Source: Breoghania sp.
GTDB taxonomy: Bacteria; Pseudomonadota; Alphaproteobacteria; Rhizobiales; Stappiaceae
Direction of reading: 5' to 3'
Assembly: GCF_030066895.1 (NCBI RefSeq)
Contig: NZ_JASJAV010000033.1
Coordinates: forward strand, 23,563 to 87,562
Length of the DNA stretch: 64,000 nucleotides
Numbering within the stretch: position 1 is the first letter of the stretch; each line of letters starts with the position of its first letter. The notes below the pieces were generated by a model. The model was not told the origin of the DNA. It saw only the letters and a list, made by a program, of their open reading frames with translations, and searched no databases. Of this stretch, positions 1 to 10,507 are shown in pieces. Both the position numbers and the translations under genes were made by a program.

Positions 1-96
1 CCCGGCATCGGAAGGACGGCGTACAGCTCCTTCCCTTCAAATCAAAGGCGGTAGGCGTTACACCGACAATGCACACCTTTTGAAGGGGACACGAGC

Positions 97-657
97 ATGC
101 CGCTCCAACTCGACGATTTCGTCCGCGCCCGTATCGTTCCGGTCATGCTCACCACGGCCCACGGCTCGCAAAAGCGCGGAATTCGCGGTCGAATGCCTGG
201 TCGAAGCCGTCATCGCGTGCTTTGCCAAGGATGAGCGGATCGTCATCGGGGTGGGCACGGTTCTTTCCGGAGAACAGGCCCGCCGCATGGCCGAGGCCGG
301 TGCGCAATTCCTCGTGTCGCCGATGTGGCGCGCGATATGGATCTGCCCTTCTTCCTCGGGGCCGCGACCCCCAGCGAAGTGCTGGAGGCGCACGAGATGG
401 GAGGCTCCGGCGTGAAGCTCTTCCCTGCCGCCCAGCTCGGCGGCCCGGGCTTCGTCAAGGCGATCCGTTCCGTCTATCCTGATATCGCCGTGATGCCGAC
501 CGGCGGCATTTCCGCCGACAACGCCCAGAGCTATCTCGATGCAGGTGCGATCTGCGTCGGCATGGGCGGCAAGTTGGTGGACGAGAAGGCGCTTTCCGCA
601 GGTGACGCTGAAGCCGCGCGCGCCGCCGCCCGTCAGGCGCTGGACGCCGTTTCGTGA
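97..657 (+). pseudogene. eda: KDPG aldolase (2-dehydro-3-deoxy-phosphogluconate aldolase), broken
   Basis: An aldolase of the Entner-Doudoroff type, which would split KDPG into pyruvate and glyceraldehyde 3-phosphate. The C-terminal half is clear: a GVKLFPA motif with the Schiff-base lysine, then a MPTGGIS phosphate-binding motif. The ATG at 97 follows a purine-rich GAAGGGGA site. The frame shifts near 165-185 and again near 325-335. Both shifts lie where the protein is also shorter than the family norm, so short deletions are likely, and the segment that normally carries the catalytic Glu is not visible. The stop overlaps the kinase start in a GTGA, so the two genes were translationally coupled. 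Family assignment is firm; non-function is inferred. Confidence 0.8.
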
Positions 658-1603
658 CATCCATCCCCTCCGCCGAGGCCGCAACGGCCGATATCGTCTG
701 CCTCGGCGAGGCGATGATGGAGTTCGTGTGCGCGACTTCTGCCGATCTGGGGGAGGTCTACCGCCCCGATATCGGCGGCGATGTCTCCAACACCGCGATC
801 GCGGCCGCACGTCAGGGAGCCTCGACCGGCATGATCGGTGCGCTCGGCACTGACGCCTTCGGAACCCGGATCCGAGATGTCTGGGCGCAAGAGGGGATCG
901 ACAGCTCCCATGTGATCGACGATCCCAAGGCCCCGCGACAGGGCTCTATTTCGTCCATCCTCACGAAAGCGAGCATCACTTCACCTACTATCGCGAAGGG
1001 GCTGCCGCCGCCCGATTTGAGACCAGATCCCTGCCGCGCCGCTATATTGCGGAGGCCCGCGTTCTGCATGTCTCGGCCATCTTCCACGCGATCAGCGAAA
1101 CAGCGCGCGACACGGTTCTGGCCGCCATCGCTGTTGCGCGCGAGGCCGGAGTGGCGGTCAGCTACGACACCAATCTGCGTCTCAAACTGTGGCTGCTCGA
1201 TCAGGCGCGCGCAACGATCCACGCCGCGATGCAGCAGGTCGATATCGCCTTTCCCAGTCTCGACTACGCCCGGCTTTTGACGGGACGGGAGAGGCCGGAC
1301 GAAATCGTCGATTTCTATCTGGATCTGGGTGCGCGCATTGTCGCGTTGAAATGTGGAGGCGAGGGCGCTTTGATCGCGGCGCGCGAGGAGCGTCGCGTTA
1401 TCGCGCCGGTGCCGGTTGAGGCTGTCGACTCGACCGGTGCCGGCGATGCCTTCGCCGGAGGCTTCCTGGCCTACTGGCTTGAAACGGGCGACCCCTTCGA
1501 GGCCGGTCGCCGCGCCGCAGCCGTCGCCGCCGCCACTATCGCGGGCTTCGGCGCCATCGCTCCCATCCCGCACCGCGCCGAGACTATGGCGATGCTGGCG
1601 TAG
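654..1603 (+). pseudogene. PfkB-family sugar kinase (KDG kinase-like), single frameshift
   Basis: A ribokinase/PfkB-family kinase. It begins at GTG 654, overlapping the aldolase TGA, so it probably supplied the KDPG that the aldolase cleaves (2-keto-3-deoxygluconate kinase role, inferred from the neighbour). The N-terminus has the family GEAMMEF and GGDVSNTAIA signatures. The C-terminus has DSTGAGDAFAGGF, which holds the catalytic Asp and the anion hole. The reading frame changes once, near 935-942; after it the protein continues without a break to 1603. Apart from that indel the sequence is full length. The exact sugar acid cannot be read from the sequence. Confidence 0.8.
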
Positions 1604-2279
1604 GATTGCGGGCGCCGTTTGTAGGCGGGGCTTCTCCGGATACTGGCATTCCCGGCTTTTGCGTTGTGTTCTTCTTCCTGTACTCCACGCCCTGCGCGGG
1701 CATGACAGCCGGGGCAAGACGGCTTCCGCCCTTCGGGACGGCCACTGACACGTCCGCAAGTCATGGTTTCATGAGAAAGTAGCGACACGCACAACGTTAT
1801 CCTGAGTATCCGGCCCGAAAACGGTATCGGGTTATTTCAGCCACATTTCTTTCGTCATTGCCGGCTCCGACCGGTAATCCATACCGTGAGGTTTCATCTC
1901 AGTAAGATATTGATATTTGAGAATAATCCAACCGCATTCCCTGCCGATAGATCACGGAATGGATCCCGGCTCGGAGGCCGGGATGACGAGTGGAGGGTAT
2001 TGCGGGCAGCCCAATACCACTTATGGGCCAGACACTGAGGAGCGCTCTTCAGAGCGCGTCTCGAAGGATAGGCTACGAACGCCACCTTTCCCCTCCCGAC
2101 CGTCGCACACCCCGCACCCGCCGCAATGTTGGCCCGCTCTTGCATCGCGCAAAGGTAGTCTGTACTTCTCACAATCCCGCATCGTGACGCATCCCGCATC
2201 GTGACGCCGGACCTGCCCGCGTCTCTCCTTCTCCTGACGCCAGGTCCCGGCTTTCCGGCGACTTTTCGAAGGTCTGTTC
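1604..2279. other. Intergenic region without a recognisable gene
   Basis: About 675 bases in which neither strand gives a protein-like reading. The only structure I see is the short palindrome at 1963-1984, annotated separately, and scattered purine-rich stretches. It may be the eroded remains of an earlier gene, since both neighbours are broken. Confidence 0.4.
1963..1984. repeat. REP-like palindrome
   Basis: The arms ATCCCGGC and GCCGGGAT form a perfect 8-bp stem around a 6-base loop and are followed by GACGA. GGATCCCGGC...GCCGGGATGAC units of this kind are common dispersed intergenic palindromes in alphaproteobacteria. Related half sites (ACCGGGATGACAATG, GTCATTCCGGGC) occur near 49.6 kb. 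Confidence 0.45.
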
Positions 2280-2813
2280 ATGCTTATGACAGAAATCTTC
2301 ATCATCTTCCTGTGTCTGGCTGTCGGTGGCTTGCTGAAGGACACCACGGGGTTGGGCACGCCAGTGATCGCGGTGCCCGCGCTGGCCATATTCTTCGACG
2401 TCAAGACCGCGGTGATCATCCTGCTGATCCCGAACCTGATGACCAACCTCTGGCAGATCTGGCATTACCGCAGCTTTCTGCCCAGTAGGCCGTTTCTGAA
2501 GCTCTTTCTGGCCGGCGGCGTCATAGGCGTGGCCGCGGGAACCTGGGCGCTGGCGGAACTGTTGGCCGAAAACCTGCAGATCGGCGTCGGCGTGGTGGTG
2601 CTGATCTATATCGCCTTCCGCCTACTGCAGCCGCACTGGCAACTGGGGGAGGGGCCCGGCACGGTGATCGCCGGTCCCGCCGGTATCCTGCAAGGGGCCT
2701 CGGGCATCTCCGCGCTCATCTCGATCACCTACCTGAATGCCATTCTAGCTCTCAAGCTGGTAATCGGCGGTTTTATCCGACCCAGCGGTTTCCGCCTTTT
2801 TTGTCCGTTGTGA
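2280..2813 (+). pseudogene. TauE/SafE-family permease, 3' truncated
   Basis: A membrane permease of the TauE/SafE (DUF81) family, associated with export or uptake of sulfonates and related anions. The first about 155 residues show the expected hydrophobic helices and a conserved GLGTP..AVPAL stretch. After about residue 155 (near 2745) the similarity stops and the frame runs into an unrelated tail ending at 2813. The 177-residue product is about 70 residues short of the usual 250, so the last helices are missing. Its former substrate is unknown. Confidence 0.65.
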
Positions 2814-2943
2814 CGCAGTTGGACGGCGAATGCGGAGCCATGCTCCTATGTAGTTCGCCCACTTCGACATGGCTTAGTTGCGCAATATGGTGCGACCCTC
2901 ACGTGGGTTAGCTGCAACTGGATGCAGTATCGAAGGTTTTACG

Positions 2944-4170
2944 ATGCCGACCTCGCAGGATCGTGACCCGGCGGGGTCTGAAAAGTTGAGACTGGAGCCG
3001 ATCGCGCTGGCTGCCCTGGAGGCCGGGCAAATGCTTCTGTCCACGGGGGCGAAGATCTCGATCGTGCGTCAGGGCATGTCCATGATTGCGCATGACTTGG
3101 GCGCGGACCGGGTCGAGATCCGTGTCGGTTTCGCCTCCATCGAGCTGACCGTTGGCTCTCCGGAGCGGACCATCACCCGCATGCTGGGCGTCGGCGATCA
3201 CGGCGTGAACATGCGGCTCAATCACAAGCTGCGCGAACTTTGCGTGAAGGTCAGCAAGGGCGACATGAACTGCGAAGAGACGGTCAAGGCCCTCAGGGAC
3301 ACCGCCAAGGAGACCCCGCGCTTCCATCCGCTGTTCGTCTGCTTTGCCGCCGGTATCGCCTGCGCCACTATCAGGTCAACAGCTTCGTCATGACCGCGGC
3401 CGTGTCCTTCGCGGCCTTCGCGCTGGCGGGGCTGATCGCGCCGGAAGTCGGTAGCACCACGGTCGCCATCGCCATGAGCGCGGCCGTCCTGATGCTGGTG
3501 CCCGGCGTGCCTGCGATCAATTTGCAGATCGATATCATGTAATGTTTCCAGACGCTTGGTAGCGTGCGCGGGGTGTCCGTGGCGATGGTGCTGGTGTTCA
3601 TCACTGTCGGCGTCGGCTCCATGCGGCTGTTGCTGGGCAACACCGATATCGTGGTCCATGCGGTCAAATACGGTGTTTTGCACCAGACGATCTACGGCGC
3701 CATAGCGGCGGCCGGGTTCGGCGTGCTGTTCAATTTCGGCTACGGCAATCTCGTCTGCGCCGGGGCGGCGGGCGTCGTTGCGCTGGCCGTCCGCTCGATC
3801 GGGCTGGAAGCGGGCTGGACTGGACGCTTGAAGCTGCATCGTTTGCGGCCGCGATTTCCGTGGCGCCGGTGGTCGAGATCGTCGGCCTTATGCCGACCAA
3901 CATCTGTCAGGCTGGCAAGGCGCTCGCGGTCGCTGGCTGCATCCCGATGATCCCCGGCAGCGCCGCCGCGCAATGGATCTTCGGCCTCTTCACGCTGACC
4001 TCCCATGTCGAACCCTCCAACGTGGAGGCGCTCATGTTCATCGTGGTTCAGAGCGGCCTGCGCGTGGTCTTCACCATCGGCGCCATCGGGGCGGGATTGA
4101 CCATCGTCACCTCGCTCTTCCGCCGGCCGGAATTTCCCGAAAGGATCTCCGCCGCCAAGGGGGTAATTAA
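2944..4170 (+). pseudogene. Threonine/serine exporter (ThrE family), broken
   Basis: The N-terminal ThrE_1 (DUF1212) domain begins at ATG 2944. It has the typical opening ALEAGQMLLSTGAK and a PRFHPLFVCFAAGIACA helix. A deletion plus frameshift near 3365 removes roughly one helix. An in-frame TAA lies at 3540-3542, directly before the conserved PTLGS-like segment (here FQTLGSVRGVSV). Another frameshift falls near 3825. The last part (MPTNICQAGKALAV...) matches the C-terminal exporter domain. The protein would be a cytoplasmic-membrane exporter of small neutral amino acids. The 3' end at about 4170 is approximate because the last frame stays open past the conserved region. Confidence 0.75.
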
Positions 4171-4414
4171 GTCACCCGACAGTGTTCTGTCGGGCTGGGA
4201 CAATCGGTGCTCACCGGTACGACGCAGCTCGCGGCAACGCCGTCGTCGCGGCTTTCGAAATGTCACGAAATTTCACTGCACGTTCAAAACGGAAACGGCG
4301 AAATCCTGCCATTTCGATTTGAACGCTTTTCGAACGTTCAAAAAGCCTGCGAAAAGGCCGATAAAATCTATCTATTCCAATAGCTTATCTGCGATCTGTG
4401 TCGCCGATAGTCGC

Positions 4415-4970
4415 TCACTCCAGTTCGCGGTTGGCCTCCAGAATTTGCTCCGACAGCTCCGAATCGTGAGCCGTCCGCGCCAATGTCAGCGCTCCGACAA
4501 GACGGCTGAGATAGCGGATCGCGGCCGCGTCATCCGGCGTCGAACCCGTCGATTTCGCCGAGGCTTCGGCGATCATCTCCACCGCCCAGCGCATGCCCTG
4601 ATCGAAGGCCTTGCGAAGCTCTCCCTCATGGCGCGGCGCCTCTCCGGCAAGCGATGCGTAGGTGCAACCGATGTCGCGCCGCTTGACGTGCCGGTCCGAA
4701 AGATACCACCGCGTCGATCGGGTCGTCTTCCGCGGTTTCCAGCACCTTTTCCCAGGCCCGCACGTTCTCTTCCAGAGCGTGCCCGGTGGCCTCCGCGATC
4801 AGCGCTTCCTTGCTGTCGAACTGCTTGTAGAAGGCCCCGTTCGTCAGCCCGGCGACCTTCATCAGCGCCGCGATGCCGACGCCGTCATAGCCCTCTTCGC
4901 GAAACATCTTGCTCGCGGTCGTGACGACCTTTTCCCGGTTTTCGGCGGCTCCCTGCCGGCTCTTCCTCAT
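4415..4970 (-). pseudogene. TetR-family regulator, frameshifted in the ligand domain
   Basis: A TetR/AcrR repressor read from ATG 4970. Residues about 10-60 form the DNA-binding domain with the typical ALMKVAGLTNGAFYKQFDSKEAL helix-turn-helix region. The frame shifts near 4700 inside the ligand-binding domain. After it the reading continues to the TGA at 4415-4417 (last residues ANRELE). The gene is divergent from the thiolase operon and separated from it by a long perfect inverted repeat (4999-5045), so it almost certainly controlled that operon and itself. The recognition helix is intact; dimerisation and ligand response would be lost. Confidence 0.75.
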
Positions 4971-4997
4971 GGCGTGACCCTCCTGTGATCTGGTTTG

Positions 4998-5026
4998 AAT
5001 TATGATCGTAATCTTATTATTGACAA
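4998..5026 (-). promoter_or_regulatory. Predicted promoter of tetR
   Basis: On the minus strand TTGTCA (5026-5021) and ATAATT (5003-4998) are separated by 17 bases. The left operator arm overlaps the spacer and -10 region. The two promoters overlap face to face around the shared -35 region. Confidence 0.5.
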
Positions 5027-5045
5027 TAAAGATTACGATCATAAT
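4999..5045. promoter_or_regulatory. TetR operator: perfect 17-bp inverted repeat
   Basis: The arm ATTATGATCGTAATCTT (4999-5015) is repeated as its exact reverse complement AAGATTACGATCATAAT (5029-5045) around a 13-base spacer. It sits between the tetR start (4970, minus) and the thiolase start (5076, plus) and overlaps the promoter elements of both. This is the layout expected for a TetR repressor acting on divergent genes. That this TetR binds here is inference from position. Confidence 0.8.
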
Positions 5046-5047
5046 CT
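5020..5047 (+). promoter_or_regulatory. Predicted promoter of the thiolase operon
   Basis: A perfect -35 TTGACA (5020-5025) is followed after 16 bases by TAATCT (5042-5047). The right operator arm fills the spacer, so bound repressor would block RNA polymerase. An AAGGAGGAGG ribosome site lies at 5061-5070 before ATG 5076. Confidence 0.55.
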
Positions 5048-5075
5048 AACGCCGATTTCGAAGGAGGAGGGCGAA

Positions 5076-6272
5076 ATGCCGACAAACGAAGCTGATCCCG
5101 TCGTCATTGCGGCGGCGCGACGAACGCCGCTCGGCGCGTTCATGGGCGCGCTATCGGGCGTGCCGACGCCGGAACTCGGCGCAGCCGCAATCCGCGCCGC
5201 GCTTGGCGATGCCGGACTGACTGGCGATCGGGTCTCGGAGGTTCTGATGGGCTGCGTTCTGCCGGCCGGACTCGGTCAAGCGCCCGCCCGACAGGCCGCG
5301 CGAGCCGCCGATCTGCCCGACAGCGTCGGCGCGACGACCATCAACAAGGTCTGCGGGTCCGGCATGAAGGCGGTCATGCTGGGCCACGATCTGATCCGTT
5401 CGGGCAGTGCTCGCATCGTCATGGCAGGCGGCATGGAATCTATGTCCCGCGCGCCGTTTCTGCTGCCCGACATGCGCTCCGGTCACAAGGCCGGAACGGC
5501 TGAGGTCCTTGATCACATGATGCTTGACGGTCTGGAAGACGCTTATGAGCGCGGCCGTCCGATGGGGGCTTTCGGCGAGGCGACGGCGGCACGCTATGGC
5601 TTCACCCGCGCCGATCAGGATGCTTATGCAATCGAGACGCTGGAACGCGCCCGCGTTGCCGTCTCCCCCGGCACGTTCGATGCCGAATGCACGCCGGTCA
5701 CGGTGCGCACGCGCGAGGGCGAGGTGATCGTGCCGCGCGACGAGCGGCCCGAACAGATCTCGCCGGAAAAGATCCCGAGCCTGCGCAGCGCCTTCGGCGA
5801 AGGCGGCACGATCACGGCGGCCAGTTCGTCCGCCAATGCCGACGGCGCTGCGGCTCTGGTGCTGACGACTGAAAGCACGGCGCGGGCCGACGGCCTGCCG
5901 GTGCTGGCCCGCATCCTGGGCCATACCACCCATTCCCAAGCCCCCGCCTGGTTCACAACCGCGCCGATCCCCGCCATTTCCAAGCTGCTTGAGACCGTGG
6001 GCTGGCCGGTGGAGACGGTCGATCTCTTCGAGATCAACGAGGCCTTCGCCGTCGTCGCAATGGCCGCCGCCGCTGAGCTCGGCATTCCCCGCGAACGGCT
6101 GAACGTCAACGGTGGAGCCTGTGCGCTCGGTCACCCGATAGGCGCAACCGGCGCCCGCATCATCGTCACGCTCATCCATGCCCTGCGCGCCCGAGGCGAG
6201 CGCCGCGGCGTCGCCTGCCTTTGCATCGGCGGCGGCGAGGCAACGGCAATCGCACTGGAGGTACCCCAATGA
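5076..6272 (+). CDS. Acetyl-CoA C-acetyltransferase (thiolase)
   Basis: An intact 398-residue thiolase, the usual family length. It carries the nucleophilic cysteine in NKVCGSGMKA, the GGMESMSRAPF loop, the NEAFAV segment, the histidine motif NGGACALGHPIGATGAR, and the C-terminal active cysteine in CIGGGEA. It would interconvert two acetyl-CoA with acetoacetyl-CoA, or cleave related beta-ketoacyl-CoA. It is the first gene of an operon behind the TetR operator and overlaps the next gene by ATGA. Because HMG-CoA reductase and lyase relics lie 7-9 kb away, it could once have closed a mevalonate-to-acetyl-CoA route, but the operon has its own regulator and may serve another acyl substrate. Confidence 0.9.
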   Translation: MPTNEADPVVIAAARRTPLGAFMGALSGVPTPELGAAAIRAALGDAGLTGDRVSEVLMGCVLPAGLGQAPARQAARAADLPDSVGATTINKVCGSGMKAVMLGHDLIRSGSARIVMAGGMESMSRAPFLLPDMRSGHKAGTAEVLDHMMLDGLEDAYERGRPMGAFGEATAARYGFTRADQDAYAIETLERARVAVSPGTFDAECTPVTVRTREGEVIVPRDERPEQISPEKIPSLRSAFGEGGTITAASSSANADGAAALVLTTESTARADGLPVLARILGHTTHSQAPAWFTTAPIPAISKLLETVGWPVETVDLFEINEAFAVVAMAAAAELGIPRERLNVNGGACALGHPIGATGARIIVTLIHALRARGERRGVACLCIGGGEATAIALEVPQ

Positions 6273-6782
6273 CCGATACCCTCGATAGGCCCGAAGCTGT
6301 GCCCATGTCGGCGCTCGAATACGGTCTCGCAGATCCGCGTGAGGTGGGCGCCCTGACCGGGCTGGAATTGCTGCAGGCCTTTGTCGGCAAGCGTCTTCCC
6401 GCACCACCCATTGCCGGAACTATGCACCAATGGATCTCCGAAGTGGAGGAAGGCAGCATCACCTTCCTCGGCGATCCCGACCCGCGCTATCTGAATCCGA
6501 TGGGGCTGATCCACGGCGGCTGGACGATGGCGCTTATCGATTCCTCCCTGGGTTGCGCCGTCCAGACTACGCTGGCGCGAGGCGAAAGCTTCGTATCGCT
6601 GGGAACGGAGGTGAAATTCATCCGTCCCGTTCTGGTCGATACCGGCCAGGTGCGCTGCCGTGCAGAGGTGCAAAGCCGCGGCAAGGCCCACCGCCACCGG
6701 ACAGGTCTTCGACCTTGAGGGACGGCTTCTAGCAACCGGAATCTCCACCTGTTTCATCCGGCAGGCGGGAGGCGCGGGATGA
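6269..6782 (+). pseudogene. PaaI-type hotdog thioesterase, frameshifted near the end
   Basis: A hotdog-fold acyl-CoA thioesterase of the PaaI/YdiI type. The family motif is seen in GLIHGGWTMALIDSSLG, where the HGG loop and the Asp sit on the central helix. The start overlaps the thiolase stop (ATGA). One frameshift near 6683 separates the core from the last strand, which resumes as GQVFDLEGRLLATG and ends in a TGA at 6780-6782 overlapping the MFS start. The catalytic core lies upstream of the shift, but the final beta strand would be lost. It probably hydrolysed the acyl-CoA substrate or product of the operon. Confidence 0.75.
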
Positions 6783-7951
6783 AGCTCATCGCCCTTCTAT
6801 TCTGTCCGTTTGCCTTCACCACCGGCGCCTTCGTCTTCTCCGGCGTGCTCGGCCCGATGGCTGATGTGCTCGGCGTCACCGTTGCGGCCGTTGCGACGCT
6901 GCAATCCGTCTTCGCCATCGCCTGCGCGCTTTGCGGACCCTTGCTGGCGCATTTCACGCGTGGGTTGCCGCCACGCACGCTGCTTCTCGGCGTTCTTGTT
7001 CTGCTCACGCTGCTCAATGGGGCTTCCGCGCTGGCGCCCGACTTCAACAGCCTTTTTGTCCTGCGCCTGCTGGCGGGTGGCATCGGTGCGCTGGCCTTTC
7101 CGTTGGCCACGACGCTCGCTGCCACGGGGCTCGCGGCAGTTGAGCGGGCAAAGGCCGTTTCCACCGTCTATGCCGGAATTCCGATGGCTTTGATCGTCGG
7201 CATGCCGCGCGGCTCCGTCACCGGCAACGCCTTCGGCTGACAGGCAAGCTTCGTGGCAACCGCCGTCATCTGTCTGGCCGCCGTTCTTCTGGTCGCGATC
7301 TTCGTCGGCGCGCCGGAAAGGGACGCGCAAGCGGTGGGCGGGCAAGCCTCGACATGCTTCGGTGCGGCCGTTTTCGCCCATCTCGGCGTGACATTGATCG
7401 CCTCCACCGCGCTTTTCGCGCTCGTTGGCCTGATCGGCCCGATCATCCGCGCGACAACCGGCTTTACCGGCTCCGGCATCGCCGCCATGCAGTTCCTGGT
7501 CGGGTTGAGCAGTCTCCTCGGTGTTCGGCTGGGGGCGGCACTCGTGACCCATCAAGTGCGCTTTGCGCTCATCGTTCCTTTTGTGCTGCTGCTCGTCTCG
7601 CTCGGCATTCTGGTCTCGTCCTTGGCGGCAGGTGCTATGACCGCGCTCAGCATTACGGCGATGGTCGCAAGCGTCTCCCTCGGTGCCCGCCGCGCAATCA
7701 GCCACAGGCACCTTGGTGCAGTCGCGTTTGGTAGAACTGGCGGGTAGTGCGGCGACCTTCGCCTTCTTGCTCAACGGCTCGATGATCTATCTCGGCCAGG
7801 GGCTCGGCATCGTCATCGGTGCGGCGGCCTTTGCCCGCTGGGGCCTGGCCTCGGCTCCCGCCAGCGGACTGACGATGACCTTCCCGGCATCGCGCTTGCG
7901 CTGTTTCTGGCGCTCTCCCGTTCCCGCCTCGTGCCGCTTAAGGAAGTCTGA
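6779..7951 (+). pseudogene. MFS transporter with in-frame TGA and frameshifts
   Basis: A twelve-helix major-facilitator permease beginning at ATG 6779, overlapping the thioesterase stop. The first six helices are open. An in-frame TGA at 7238-7240 falls exactly where the family has tryptophan (G-F-G-W-Q-A-S-F), so it is a TGG to TGA change. The same frame then continues to about 7690, where an indel shifts it. A further shift near 7880 leads to the last residues LVPLKEV at 7951. It would have carried the substrate of the TetR-controlled operon across the inner membrane. Direction and substrate are unknown. Confidence 0.7.
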
Positions 7952-7953
7952 TC

Positions 7954-8821
7954 ATGCCCGCCTTCGACCTTGAGACAGAACTTTCCTCATTCGAAGGGAA
8001 AGTTACCCATGACCATGCACAAAACGGAACTGTCCGCCTTCATTATTATGCCGCTCTCGGCGAAGGTCCCCTCATCGTCTTTCTGCACGGCTTTCTCGAT
8101 CACTGACTGACCTGGTGGCGCCAGATGGAAGCCCTCTCGACCACCCACCGGTGCGTTGCCCCCGATCTCAGAGGCTACAATCTGAGCGACCGGCCCGAGG
8201 AGTTGGAAGCCTATGCGCCCGAAGCGCTCGTTTCCGACGTGCTGGCGATCATCGAGGGTTGCGGTACCGAAGAGGCTACTGTCATCGGCCACAACTGGGG
8301 CGGGTTCGTCGCCTGGCACACGGCGATGGATGCGCCGGACCGGGTCTCGCGCCTCGGCATCGTGAACATGCCTCATCCCTGGGCGATCGCGCGCGAACTG
8401 GCGACCAATCCCGCACAGGCGGAGGCAGCGCCTATGTCCGCATGTCCCAGCAGCTGGAGGCCCACAAGGGGCTCGATTTCGCAAGGCTGTCGGCCTGGAT
8501 CCGGGATAAGGCGTTCCTGAAGCGTCACGGACGGGCGATGATGGAACTGTCCGATGCAAACGCGATGCTCAACTACTATCGGGCCTGCTTTCTGGCACCT
8601 CCCTACAGGGTGAGCGAAGATGTGCCGCCCCCGGTCAAGGCACCGACGCTGGTTGTTCATGGCCTTGAGGATCCCTATGCGCTACCGGCCGGGCTGAACG
8701 ACCTGTGGCATTGGGTGAAAGCGGATCCACCATCCGCCCCTGGCCGGGCGTCGGCCATTTCGTCCAGCAAGATGCGCCGGACAGGCTGACAGCGGCGCTT
8801 CGCGACTGGATCGGAGGCTGA
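7954..8821 (+). pseudogene. Alpha/beta hydrolase (epoxide hydrolase / dehalogenase type), inactive
   Basis: An alpha/beta-fold hydrolase starting two bases after the MFS stop. The oxyanion HGF loop is present near residue 45. An in-frame TGA at 8104-8106 stands where relatives have tryptophan (HGFPxFWYTW). The nucleophile elbow reads VIGHNWGG, with Asn in place of the Asp of epoxide hydrolases and haloalkane dehalogenases (GHDWGG). Frameshifts near 8425 and 8725 follow. The catalytic His lies in the last frame (PGVGHFVQQD). It is the last gene of the TetR-regulated operon. The nonsense, frameshift and nucleophile changes together make a functional enzyme unlikely. Confidence 0.75.
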
Positions 8822-8877
8822 GGGGGCTGGCTCTCGAAGGATGGCCACACACCCGATCCGCGCCCGATCGTCCTTCG

Positions 8878-10300
8878 TCACCTCTCGGGTGACGTCCCGA
8901 CGACCTCGCGCACGAAATCGAGAAACCGCGGACCGGTGCCGTAGGCCACGTTGATCCGGATGGCGGCCGGGCCATGGGCCTTTCGGTTCGGTGTGAAGAC
9001 CTGACCGGGAGCGAGAAATATGCCGCGTTCGGCCGCAGCATGGCAGATGTCCAGCTCGTCGCGCTTGCCCGGAAATTCCGCCCAAAGATAGAAGCCCGGC
9101 GTCACCGTCGAGTGTACGGTAAGCCCGGCGGCTTCCAACCCCGCTTTCGAGGCATTGTGCGCATCCTCCACCCGCGTCTTCAATCGCCGCAGGTGGCGCA
9201 GATATTGTCCGCCCTGAATGAGATTGAAGACGAAGCGCTCCACATAGTCGGAGCTTGCCACCATCGTCAGCATCTTCAGGTTCGACAGCGACGAGATCAG
9301 CGCCGGCGGTCCGGACACATAGCCGCAGCGCAGGCTTGCCGACAGGGTCTTGGAGAAGGTGCCGACATAGAGGACGCGGTTGAGCTGATCGAGGGCGGCA
9401 AGGCGCGGCAATGTCGGAGGGACGATATCGGCGAGAGCGTCGTTTTCCACGATCAGAAAGCCCCAGCGTTCGGCAAGCCGTATCAGGCCGAAGGCGATGG
9501 CGGGCGACAATGTGCTGCCGGCCGGGTTGTGGGCAAGCAACTGGATGAAAAAGATCTTCGGCCGGTTCTGGGGGCGTTGCTGGGCGAGTTTGGCGGTCAG
9601 ATCCTACAGATCCGGCCCGTCCGGTCCGCGCCGGATACCGACCATCCGCGCCTTGGCGAGCGCCAGCTTCGCAAAGAGCGGGTAGTAGCCGGGACCATCG
9701 ACGAAGACCGTGTCACCCGGTTCGATCAGATGCCGGATGATCAGGGTCCATACCGTGATTGACCCCGTGGGTCAGCAGCAGGCTGTCCGGCTCCACCGCA
9801 ATGAAGCGTTCCAGCAGCACGATTCGCAACCGCTCGCGAAGCGGCCCATAACCCTAGCTGCTAACGTACCCGAATTCCACCCCAGCGCCGTCTTCGGTCT
9901 TGAAATTGGAGAAATATCATTTGAGTTCGGAGCCTTCCGTCCAAAGGGAAGGGGGACGCCCATCGCCCGGACGCAGCTCGTAGTGAGGGTCGAGCTGCTT
10001 GGGCAGGAGCGAGACGGCATCCATCGCGGATATCACGTGCGGCGCGGGTTCGGCGGGGCGCCGGATCTGGAACTGGGCGACGGTAAGTAGCCCGATCTCG
10101 ATCACGTCTCCAGCAGGCCTTGCGCGACCAGCCGGTCGTAGGTCTCCGCCATCGTGTTTTTGGAGACGTCGTGCTCGCGTGCCGCCTGGTGCACCGAAGG
10201 CAACCGGTCTCCCGGCTTGTAGGCCCCGGCGAACAGAAGCCCGCTCATATGATCGACGATCCATCCCGCACGCGTGATCTGTCCAGTGCCTGCCTCCTGG
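8878..10300 (-). pseudogene. MocR-type regulator (GntR helix-turn-helix plus aminotransferase-like domain)
   Basis: A fused regulator with an N-terminal winged helix (the PGDRLPSVHQAAREHDVSKNT segment around 10.2 kb) and a C-terminal fold-type I aminotransferase domain that binds PLP. The PLP lysine region is seen in YVGTFSKTLSASLRCGYVSG. The C-terminal 220 residues (9540-8878) are uninterrupted. Upstream, several frame changes and a TAG in the RRGPDGPDL-*-DLTAKLAQ stretch break the rest. It is divergent from the TRAP transporter genes and so is the likely former regulator of the mevalonate-type operon. The 5' end is approximate. Confidence 0.7.
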
Positions 10301-10507
10301 GGAGCCTTGCCAGCCTCTTTCTTTTGGGCTTGTGAGCGAGTGTCCCTTTTATTCGTCGTGTTTATTATAATTGTCCCACCTATTATTCTGGGAAAATACT
10401 ACGAAAAACACCTTAAAATATCCCTTGATTTTTCCAATAGTTTTTATGACATTTTGCGTCAAACGACAAACGCACTGTGCATGCTGAGCTGTTTTGGGAG
10501 GATTTAC

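Noticed and set aside
3860..4924. One long protein of 354 codons from 3860
   Set aside because: Only the first about 100 codons belong to the exporter; the rest runs antisense to the TetR gene in a high-GC frame without stops.
6797..7774. Long open reading opposite the MFS gene
   Set aside because: It is a charged, low-complexity antisense shadow; the plus strand encodes recognisable transporter helices.
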